DNA of 64,000 bases from Punctularia strigosozonata HHB-11173 SS5 (Eukaryota > Basidiomycota > Agaricomycetes > Corticiales > Punctulariaceae), in contig NW_006767439.1 in NCBI RefSeq assembly GCF_000264995.1, forward strand, positions 26,470 to 90,469. The letters are read 5' to 3'. This document shows positions 49,299 through 58,980 of this stretch, piece after piece (the first letter of the stretch is position 1; every line of letters starts with the position of its first letter). Under the pieces are notes generated by a model. It was not told the origin of the DNA, ran no database searches, and saw only the letters and a program-made list of their open reading frames with translations. The translations under genes and the position numbers were made by a program.

Positions 49299-50419
49299 TT
49301 AACCGTCTTTGACGATGAATGTTTCGGTCCATTTCTCCTTCTTCTTCGGTGTAGGTGATTCCGGCCGGCAGCGGTCGCGGGTCGTGGTGTGCAACCACCA
49401 CTCAGAAGGGGAGCGCATCTCCAACCCGCGAAACCAACGGTGGTTACCAAAGACATCGCGCATGAGATACGGCGTGTCACCGAACGCTGGGGCTTTTATC
49501 ATGGAACCCATGCGTCGCTGATGCTCGGCGGCGACGGCGTGTCGTGTACGATATCCAAGGGCTTGGTACTCCCCTACGGTGAGACGCTGCGTCTGAAGGA
49601 AGGAGGCGAGCTCGAGCAGGAGCAGGCGAAGGTCGATCGCGCGGGGGCGCGGCGTGGCTAGGTCGAACGCAAGGGAGGGCGCGCAGGCTAGCCGGATGCG
49701 GATCGAGCGGAGGGGCGGGGCAAAGGCGGGGGTGGCAAGCTCCAGGGAGGCGAGCGGGATGAGGGCCGAGGAGGTGAGGGCCGAGAGCGAGGCAGCGTCG
49801 AGCGGTGCGGTGAGGTCCCAGAGAAGCTCGGGATACTGGTGCTCGGCGTGAAGCGCGAGCGCGGGATGGACGAGCGGAAAGGTCGGGTCGCACGCTGTGC
49901 CGCGCAGTGAGAGGTCATCCGGGTGGGCGGAGGGGGTCGGGGGGACGTACGTGCGCGCATCTGGGCTTTGGTGTACGCGGCGAACGCGGGATCGTCGTTG
50001 GCGTGGGCGACGGACTCGGGGACGTCTGCAAAGAACGGGCTCGCGCCGGAGGTAGTGTGCACGCCGCCGTGGAGACGGACGCCAGATTCGGGAGACCAGG
50101 CGGGGAGAAAGCCGAATGGGTGGCCGCACGCGTCCTGCTCGTCGCGCGTACGGAGAGACCGACGATGCGCCGGTTCGAACGAACGCCAGAGAGCGTCCGG
50201 GTCGTCATGCGCGAGTGGGGCATATACCCAGCCGGGCGGCGGAGAATAGTACGGCCATTGGGCATAATGCAGGTCGCGTGGGAGGGGCGGCGAGGGTGGC
50301 GATGGAGGGCGGGCGACGGTCGCGGAGGACGGGCGTCGGGCGCTCGGCGGGCGGGCGTCGGGGGAGGCGAGGGGGATCTGGGTGGATGTGCTGGACTGGA
50401 CGGCGATGCTGGGGCTCAT
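49299..50419 (-). CDS. DUF6699 domain protein 3
   Basis: Exons 49951-50419 and 49299-49894 (56-bp intron, gtacgt donor, gcacag acceptor, phase 1) give 354 residues. Residues 1-60 are Ser/Pro-rich; then comes an aromatic segment LHYAQWPYYSPPPGWVYAPL. The DUF6699 domain starts near YPELLWDLTAPLDAASLSAL, with SLELATPAFAPPLRSIRIRL, LLLLELASFLQTQRLTVGEY and the end FGNHRWFRGLEMRSPSEWW. The usual R-[IV]-D of the C-terminal signature is not obvious here (PYLMRDVFGNHRWF instead), so it is the most diverged of the four. Unspliced, the gene looks frameshifted at a C-run; the intron explains this fully. It is divergent from the DUF6699 gene at 52638. Confidence 0.82.
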
Positions 50420-52480
50420 CGTCGAGGACGCTGGGACGGGAGAGCCATCCTCTGCGAGCCGTGGACGAGCACAGACGGCAAAGGGCTAATCTCGTGGCGG
50501 TGTCTGCTTTATCCGTTTTCTCAGCATACTTCACCGACCGAGTCTGTTAACGTACCACACCAAGCAGTGTCTGTGAATAAAGCCCTGTCGGGTGCGTCAG
50601 TTTTGCAGACACATTACTAGGGGCCATCTCTTTCCTGCACTCACAGGCTCGCGTTCGTACCTTTTCTCGGTCGACACAAGGGTCGTAGCATCCCTGATCA
50701 CCGAACTCACATCGCTGAGGCATCAACCTGACACAGTCCTCGGCCACGGAAGAGTCTCCCAATGCTGTGCTACTTCTATATCACACCGGCGACGTACATG
50801 AATCTCTGCATCTCGTCTCTGCGATGTATACCGCAAGCCTAGGCTCCACGGGTACGTAATCGCTCAAGCCGTTCGAATTTTGGTATTACAGCTTGAAATA
50901 TCGTCTCGTTAGCATAGCAGCATGGCAGGTCCATCCGTACTGCAAGACACCGACTAGATTGCCGGATGCGCCGCCTGGATCGCCCAATCACGATGGGGGA
51001 CGTCGTTAACTCGGCGACGTTGTGCATCACATGCGACCTATATCTGATTCGGGCTGCATTCAACTTGGTCGTCAGGGCAACTCTCGCGCGGAGGCATCCT
51101 CGGCGGAGCCACGGCTTGCCCAACGAAATGCCCAAAGCTCAAAACGTTCTGCTTGGACACGCTGGCATGACCTCACCGAATGCGCGATTCGCGGACCGAA
51201 CGCTGACGCGCCGGCCGCATATTACCTTCCTAGCGCCGGGAAGGGCCCGCGTCCTAGTAGTCTCTTCGCTAGCGTCGCACCCGTGGCTTTCATATCCAAG
51301 TATGACCCTGCCAGCGATGCCATCAGATCAGATTGGTGGCGAAATGATATGACAGTTACTGCACGTAACAGAGGTAAAGCGACCGTGGCCTCTGGCTGGA
51401 CGAAGGCCCCATACGGGTGTGCGCATTGGACACGCACATCCTGCTATTCCCAGGCGCTGTAGCTGCTGCGAGACCTTGTGGGCAGGGTGTATCAACGAGC
51501 GAGTCAAAGCTGCAGAGATGGGGACATTCCATTGTTGTATTACTTAAAACCGTCAGTGCGATTGTTCAACCACTGCCGGCAGCCTTTCTTGGGGCTGGGA
51601 TATCGCAAACCTAGGACGCAAAGACGTGCGTCATGCTGTCTAGATGTCACTACAGTAAATGTAATGTATAGAACCCAACCCATGGTGGTGTTACTGAAAC
51701 CCCGAGTCTATGCTGGCGGAGAATTTTGTATGGTTCATAGCACTTTTGTCGAGCTATACAGATATATACTAGCAACTACTCTCTTTCGTTGCCCATTAAT
51801 AGCACTTGAAAACGGCGCCAATCTCAGAATATTCTGGCAAAGATTTGTGCAGCAGTGATTCAGACGGACGCCGTCACTGGTGTATTCCTCCCACAGCATT
51901 TGCTAAGGGATGCATTGTACACGCATTGTCCAAAGCGCTAGCTGCAATCTACCCATATCCGGATGTACGACAGCATTTGCATCTATGCTACGGAACCTAA
52001 AATACACCACTGCATGACATTCGAATCTGTGTTTCACGGCCCAGCCATGTCTGTGCACAAGCCAACGTCAGAGCGAGCTATAACCGGTTTGACAATGTTA
52101 CCGCCCATTATATAACTGCATTTGCTGCAATGGTCATTGTCGGAACATCGAGGAGGCCACCGACAATGGGCGTTCGGCCGCGCCGACGGGCGGGCGGCGG
52201 GATCAGCTGGCTGGGAAGGCGCCAACGCATCAGCTTCGGGACGTGACGGGATCGTGAGAAAGCCGACTATCATTGCTATATCGGGTATAGCGCTTCCGCC
52301 GACCGACGCGGGACGCCCATCTTTAGCACGTTCCCTCCTTATCTTCCCTTCTTTGGTATCATGCCGAGCCCCATGCGCCGCCCTGACTCGGTTGAGAGCT
52401 GCACTCTGCACGGCGCCGCCGGGCGTCGGCGGTCACGCCTGCCGTGGGCGACAGCACAAACTGTCGCAAATCCCCCGCCG
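50420..52480. other. 2.1 kb shared upstream region of two divergent DUF6699 genes
   Basis: It contains only short frames without support (for example 50839-51462). The part before 52.1 kb is AT-richer; a GC-rich block begins near 52.15 kb. Confidence 0.45.
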
Positions 52481-52486
52481 TATAAG
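52481..52486 (+). promoter_or_regulatory. TATA box of the 52638 gene
   Basis: TATAAG lies 157 bp upstream of the ATG at 52638, inside a short palindrome-like ccgccgtataagaacggcgg. Confidence 0.5.
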
Positions 52487-52637
52487 AACGGCGGCGGCCC
52501 CCCTCCGACGAGTCACCAACCGCCGACGGCCAACCCGCCCACCGCGCCGCCCCCCGCCATTTCTCCCGGCCCACACCGCCCGCTCTAGCCCACATCCTCC
52601 TCATATCTACGCATTAGCCCCCCTCCCATTGGTCACT

Positions 52638-53404
52638 ATGAGCCGCTCCACTAGGAACACCTTCAGCCCGGCGTCGCAGACCGCTTCCCCGCCGTGGTCC
52701 GTCGGGTCCCTCGACTCCGCCCCCGGCGCGCCGCCGCTCTCGCCGCTCTCAACCGGCAGCACACAGTGGCTCTCCGTCCGGAGGCCGTCCGACCCGACCC
52801 AGGCGCCGCATATGGGCACCGTCCCGCTGCCCGACGTCGCCGCGCCTTCATGTATGTCCCTTATCTTCACATCTTCCTAGACGAACCCTTGCTGAACTTG
52901 CTTTTATCCCGACCAGACGGATTGCCCTCCCCGCCCGTCTCTCCTCAAAAAATCCGTACAGCTACTCCCCTCTCAGTCAACCCCGCCATCGCCTACGGTT
53001 CCTGTACGCAGTTCGACCTCGGACTCTCCGTCCCGGGCGTCCTCACCGTCTCCGAACCTGCCTTCTCTCCCTCCGTTCCCCGCGTCCTCATTCGTATCCC
53101 GGGCACGCCTACCCCAATCCTCGTGACCCACCCCACCGGCCAGCCGCTCACCGTCAGGCGCACGATGCACGACATCTGGACCTTCCTCCACGCACCCATC
53201 GACGGCGCTGAGTTCAGAACCTGGCCCGCTCAGATTCAAGCGGCCGCCAGCGTCGCGTTCCGTCAGCGTGCCTCCCTAGGCGGATCCTCTGACTTCTCGC
53301 AAGGTCTCCGTCGCGTGGACGTTCTCGGCCAGAACGTCGTATTCGCCGGACTCTCCCCCTTGGCGGACGGCAGTTTGATGCTTTGCTTGGGCCTCAGGCA
53401 GTAG
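52638..53404 (+). CDS. DUF6699 domain protein 4 (short)
   Basis: Exons 52638-52851 and 52917-53404 (65-bp intron, phase 1) give 233 residues. The N-terminal 70 residues are Ser/Pro-rich (MSRSTRNTFSPASQTASPPW). The domain shows QFDLGLSVPGVLTVSEPAF, VPRVLIRIPGTPTPILV, LTVRRTMHDIWTFLHAPIDG, AASVAFRQRASLGG and the signature GLRRVDVLGQNVVFAGLS, ending in CLGLRQ. The frame stays open far upstream, but the TATA box and composition place the start at 52638. It is the only one of the four with its intron before the domain. Function unknown. Confidence 0.84.
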
Positions 53405-54291
53405 GCCCATCCTTACTAACATTTACATCTAATAGCTTCTAGAGGAACGGCGAAATACCCTACTCTGCCTCGATCTCAAAGATCTCTCAAGGATCTCCTG
53501 CTATATGGACCGCGCTGCACGGACGCTTCTGTCTCTCTATTCCTGTGTTCTCGCTCTCGCTTGTCGTCGCTGTCGTGTATCGCTATCTCTCGCTGTGTAT
53601 CTTCCGCATGTATCACCCACCTCTCCTGTTTCTGTAAAACCCATCGCCCTACCCAGCTCGTATCGTTATCCAAGCTATCTACTCCAACCCTTTCTCTTAC
53701 CCAAATGTAACGTCCTGATGACTGTGTAATCGAAGGTCCCATCGCTTCTATTGCGTGTTTCAATCTGAAGGTCGTGGAGAATATTGCGCATTCAAATGCG
53801 AAGTATTGCACCAAATGCACTCTACCAGTACCGCGCCCACGCTCTATCTGACGCGGACCTTGATTTCTTGATCTCGTACTTCCACGATTGCACACGACAT
53901 GAAACTTTGGGCGCCATCTTCAAAGCGATGTCACACCTATCTAAGTCGGTCCTCTGCATCAGCACCCACCACGTCGGTAGGCTGCATGAGTCCAGCTTCA
54001 TGCTGCTAGGCAGATTCGAGGCTAGACTCCAGTCGGTAGAGCTCGCATGTTGCAATCGAGGGTTTCATACCTTGGGAGACGCTAGCCACATGTGCTTCGC
54101 TACATACTCTTTCGGCGGACGTCCTTGGTAGACGGCATACGGGTCTCCGGAACAGAGAGAATGATGTGGGTATGGGACATGTATCGAACCCGGGTGATTA
54201 TGTATGACCCATGCGTCAAAACCCAGGGCGCTAGCCAGGACACTCACACTACATATACGCGGGGTGATACACAACCTCAACCTCCAGATAA
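53405..54291. other. 0.9 kb intergenic region
   Basis: It holds the 3' UTR of the DUF6699 gene and upstream sequence of the acetyltransferase. One frame at 53784-54131 (+) of about 110 codons lacks an ATG at its start and any domain. Confidence 0.4.
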
Positions 54292-55052
54292 ATGGCCCCC
54301 GTGTCATACCTTCATCCCGACTCCGTCGGCGCCGTCGTCGACATCCGCGTTCTCGACGCGGAGTCATTCAACTCCAATTGCCCACACCTTCGTGACCTCC
54401 ACATAACATGCGTACAAGCGAATGCCCTTCTCGGCTTTCTCAAGTCAGCGGCAACTCCGGAGGCCGTCTTGTCTTTTTGGACCTCTTTGGCTCCCGACGT
54501 CACCTGCGGGAAAGTCTCCGTCGCGGTTGCTGTTGCTAAAACGGATCTGGTGGATGAATCGGAACTGGTCGGCGTAGTGTATCTGGTTCATGACCAGGCG
54601 ACCAATGGCCGCCACAGAGGCGAAATATCAAAGCTTATGGTGCACCCTCGATGGAGAAAACGGTAAGAGACGATATCGGAGATTAGCACATGGCATCGCC
54701 AACCTGTTGCTCATTTTTCTCGAGCAGAGGTATTGCACGGCGGCTGATGGAAACGATCGAAGATGTCTGTCGTCGAAAGGGTATCAAGATTGTGGTACCT
54801 CACCTTCTATCACACTGACTGACCCGTTTCTGATGTGTGTTGCAGACCTTGGGTACAGAAAAGGGTAATGCGTCCAATATGTTGTACCGTGGATTGGGTT
54901 ATACCATGGTAGGGGATTGTCACAAGAATCCGGAATCGTATCGCATTCGCTCTGACAAAGGATGCATACAGTACGGCGAGCTGCCGGGGTGGTCATGGAC
55001 TCCTGATGGAGACCAATTGGTAAATATGGTCTGCTATTATAAACGATTTTGA
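54292..55052 (+). CDS. GNAT-family N-acetyltransferase
   Basis: Exons 54292-54662, 54728-54794 and 54846-55052 give 214 residues. The GNAT fold transfers acetyl from acetyl-CoA to an amine; the substrate here is unknown. Motif A is clear: ISKLMVHPRWRKRGIARRLM, with the R-x-x-G-x-A pyrophosphate loop made by joining exons 1 and 2. The following strand and helix, TLGTEKGNASNMLYRGLGY, is the usual motif B, then a short substrate-side C-terminus ending NMVCYYKRF. Unspliced, the frame stops at once after HPRWRKR, so both introns (65 and 51 bp) are needed. No targeting signal is seen. It resembles the small antibiotic- or amine-acetyltransferase type that is common in basidiomycetes. Confidence 0.85.
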
Positions 55053-55726
55053 CGAAACGGCGATGCGTCTTCGGGTCTGTGTAACGCGGATGGGCTCTCC
55101 AGAAGGCGTGGTGCCGTGCTAGCGAGCTGGATGAGCCGATCCTTCTATCGCGCATACATGATACCGCCTGAAAGCGAGGATCAACCTTGCACATGAGAAA
55201 TCAGGTTATGACAAGACTACTTCGATCACCGAACCGACACGGATGTGTTCATTCATGCCCAATGGTAAAAATCTGTACTATTCCGCCAAAATCGTGTCTT
55301 TAAACGATCAGCTGAGGAAGGAATTCCATCCGGACATGCTCGAATCCGAGAAAACGCTAGTGAGAAGGACGCATGAGACAATCGGTGACAAACGCTGTGG
55401 GGAGTCTTACCGATGGCTCGCCTTCCTTTGTCGGGGACGACGCACAGAATCCTGCAATAGGTAGTCGGTGGTTCGGGACGAAGCAACTGAGTTCAGTGGA
55501 GGCGGTAGACAGCCGTCCTCCATTGGCCATTCCGACCTGGAGAACCATGTAAGAGATAAAGCAGATAGCAATCTTGAACTGACCTCGACGTCAAATGCGT
55601 TCCTCCCGTGCTATATGGCGACACGCCAGCGCTGATGCTGGAGAGGCTAGACGTTGCTGACGGTGTGAGCGCCATAGATCTGCACGTCTGTCAGAGGCGT
55701 TCGGAGCAGGGGATGTACGGAATAGC

Positions 55727-58494
55727 TCACATGCTTGAGGTTGACGTCGGCGTCCCTCTTGATAACCTATCGCCGAACGATTGAATCGATTGCGACAGTG
55801 GGGACCGGACACCGACACGCTTGTAGATCTGTGTAATCTCTTCATCTTCGCGCAAGTCCTCCTCGTCTATGTTCTCCAGAGCTCGGCGATGTGATTTCAC
55901 AAATTTATCGCGGAAGGAGACCAGCCCTTTCAGCGAGAGAGGTTCCTCAATCGTATTCTGGAAACCAGTCAAACGACTGTATAAAGAATGACATTACTGG
56001 GGACTTACATAGTCGAAGTGGTTCAACAGAATGTCGATCATGAGGAGTAATTTATCATCCACCCCACCGACAACCTGCAACTGAGGAAGAGCTTGACATA
56101 GTGCGCATAGGAATCCGTCTACAAACTATCACAGAATGTCACAATGTAAGCCAGATCCAGAACCTACCATGTTGATCAGGATCATATAGGGCCTCCAAAA
56201 TGTCTTTTGCTAGTAACAGATGGATATTGACCGGCTCCGTCTCCCCCGCTTGAATCCTACAAGATTGACACCGGTTATGGGCGCCACGCATGTTTCAAGC
56301 TCTGACTAACCATGTCATCACGTTCCGAGGATCAGTCCAAGTAAGGAGCTCTACGACCAAGTCGTGTAATGGCAGAACGTTAGATTCTCCGGAATCATGA
56401 ACTTCGCTGATACCGGCTAAGCGATTAGCGATATCCAGGAAGGACTGAAAAGGGGGAAAGCAATCAGCGGCATCGAGAAGCTTTTTTGTTCTTTTCGTCT
56501 TACCTGTCTGAGGAAATTCTGGTTCTCGGAGGCCTGGGAGCCAAAGACTGAAAAAGAATAGGACAACTTGTGTCGTAATCTACCATTGGCAGCCACATGA
56601 GGGCTCGCATATACACACAGCATAGCAGCCATAACCTGTTGGTCGTAATGTTACGCATCGAAGAACTAACGAGATTGAGTGCCTACCCTTTTGTCGCGAA
56701 GAGACGTGTTGAGCAGTAGTTTGCAAAACCCAGCACATATCAAATCTGAGATATCCGTGCTCTCGTTGCCTTCCAAGGTATACATGAGAAGAGACAGGAC
56801 AGTGTCCAACTAACGATTTCATCAGATATCGGAGTACATATAAGGCTTACGAAACGGAGGAATACCTTGTTACAGCAGGTCACGTCGAACACCATCAGAA
56901 TATCAAATAGTGCTGAGATGACCAGAACTTGATTTCTTGCGGTTGGCGACTGTTGCAAGATGCTTAAGAAAGTATCGAATGAACCACCCGCCAGGGACTA
57001 TGAGAACCAGCGTAAATGCGCAGATATCCCTATCGTACACACCATCGCCTTACCTTGTCCGACAGACAGTATAAGCACAGTGCTTTAACCCCGCGCTCCT
57101 GCAATAAGCGATGGCCATGCTTCGCTGCAGGGATGACGAGATCCATCAAAAGAGCGCGAATGTGAGGAGCGTCGTCCAAAATCTACGATTCGGGTGAATT
57201 CACGCTGCACATACGACAACCCTGAACGCACAACATGAGAATGACGCAGCATCTCTGATAGCAGCTCGAGACACCTGCAGTCTCTGGCTTCGATAGCTTT
57301 GCTTTCGTTGGTAATTTTGGTACCCGAATCTTGACTTCCGAGGAGTCGGTCGCAGGTTTTGGGCGATAACTCAGTCGAGCTTGGTGGATCCCGCTGCGCA
57401 AGAAAAGTTGGCCCGGTGCTTCATCGGTATGGGGAAAATACAGAGATAGTGGCTCACGGAAGTCTGAGAGTGCACGATCGAATATTCGTCTCGGATATCG
57501 GATATGATCTCGACTACGATGCGCGTGTATTCGCGCTCATTCTGAAGGAGCTTCTGCAGGAGCTCCAGTGCAGGTTCTATCACACCCATGGGGAGTGAAG
57601 GGTTAATTAGCGCGGTTCCTACGGCAACGTAAGTAGAGTCGATGGCCTTCGGAGAGATACGGTGATCACTGACGTATAACGAGAGACATAGACCGTCTTC
57701 CAACTTCATCGCCTAAATCCATAGATCCCGCGAGGCACATGAGCTGAGTTGCTACAACTAAACGTTCCTGAACGTCGGGCGGAAATTCCTGTGTATCTTC
57801 CACGTGTCCTTGATCGATCATTTCATCTTCTACCTGAGGGATGCACGACAAGAGGACGTCCAGCACCGCCCTCAGTTGAGCCGCTAGTTGTGTCAAATTC
57901 GGCACCGAAGCATCTTCCAGGAAAGCCTCCCATCGCTCTTCAGAGTAATTCTTGTGACAGTGTAACAAAAACGCGCGCACGAGCGAAATGGACTCCAAGG
58001 TTGGATGCGAAAGTGTGCCTATGACGAGGCTCAATATGGGACATGCGGAGGTCACAGGGTGCGAACCTTCGAATGTTAGCTCACGGAAGATCCTTGGGCG
58101 TTCCGTGAAAATGGCGTCCAAAGCGTCCATGATGACCTCAACGCCGGTGTTGTAGGTGTCGTTCGCGTGTACGAACAAACATGTCGCCATCAAACGACCA
58201 AAGCGGGTGAGATCCAAGAAAGGTGTACGCTCGTTATCATACCCACACTTTTCGGCATCAGGGTCAGCGGTCAAGTCGAACCACGCCAAACAGAACCTTC
58301 GCGCAGCGCTGCACACGGACGCATCGCAGTCGGCGAGTCCCGATCGTAGGAGCCCACGAAGTTCCACGGCGTTCAGCTCTTCCAAACATTGGCCGGGCGA
58401 TAGGCGGAAGAACGCGGCTCGACGTACGCGCGCGCTTACATCTCTTGTACGTAGCAATAGGATCGACATCCTAATCGATTCGGCGTGCGATAAC
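55727..58494 (-). CDS. YCG1: Condensin complex subunit 3 (Ycg1/CAP-G), 5' part cut off by a retrotransposon
   Basis: This HEAT-repeat subunit of condensin binds the kleisin and DNA and compacts mitotic chromosomes. Eleven exons remain (57674-58494, 57458-57618, 57232-57393, 57054-57182, 56866-56997, 56687-56809, 56504-56635, 56311-56444, 56168-56256, 56009-56118, 55727-55957), about 740 residues with every phase and splice site intact. Diagnostic stretches are LLLRTRDVSARVRRAAFFRL, GDEVGRRSMSL, ALELLQKLLQNEREYTRIVV, DCRCLELLSEML, LDTVLSLLMYTLEGNESTD and LSYSFSVFGSQASENQNFLR. Yeast Ycg1 has 1035 residues, so roughly 300 N-terminal ones are missing. The frame is open up to 58494, where the LTR begins. 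The rest should lie beyond 64 kb. The ATG at 58469 is an internal Met, not the start. Confidence 0.87.
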
Positions 58495-58855
58495 TGTAAC
58501 AGACCTGAGTAGAAGTAAGTAGAATCATGTAGAACGCACCCGAATAGCGTAGCTTATCGTAGGATAGCGTCGCATCTGCGTACGCTGACTCATCTGACTC
58601 ATACTCGCAAGTATAAGATAGGCGCTTAGCGCGCCTCCCGAGCTCTCGGAGCTCCCGTGTACAACTTAGATAGTAATTGATTTATTCTATTGAGTGCTTC
58701 GTTGTATGAAGCATCCTTAGATAGATTGAATACTCACTGAATTTACGATCGTTTTACTCAAACCGAAAGGCCTCGCCGACTGATCAAAGAACCTAGCTCT
58801 TATCTTATCGGTAACCAATAGATTAGATAACTATCTATCTACTGCTACCGTTACA
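58495..58855 (+). repeat. 5' LTR, 361 bp
   Basis: It is bounded by the 6-bp inverted ends TGTAAC (58495-58500) and GTTACA (58850-58855), with the usual TG...CA termini. The left edge coincides with the end of the condensin reading frame. The five bases before it, ataac (58490-58494), are the expected target duplication; the matching copy would lie beyond the window. No second LTR is present to confirm the borders. Confidence 0.82.
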
Positions 58856-58857
58856 CT

Positions 58858-58870
58858 TGGTGACCACCTT
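58858..58870 (+). other. Candidate tRNA primer-binding site
   Basis: TGGTGACCACCTT begins two bases after the LTR, where a sequence complementary to a tRNA 3' end starting TGG is expected. I cannot assign the tRNA. Confidence 0.45.
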
Positions 58871-58980
58871 GGTTCAGTCGATCGGGACTCAAACTTACTT
58901 GCGCAACACATCATCGAATTGTCCCGAGGGAGATTCGATCCGAAGACATCAAAACATCTTTTGAATATCAGCAATACGAC

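Noticed and set aside
49895-49951. An apparent frameshift in a C-run within DUF6699 protein 3
   Set aside because: A 56-bp GT-AG intron (donor gtacgt, acceptor gcacag, phase 1) joins both frames exactly; no lesion is needed.
1-58494. CRISPR array, bacterial operon or riboswitch
   Set aside because: No direct-repeat/spacer pattern; spliced genes and basidiomycete families show eukaryotic nuclear DNA.
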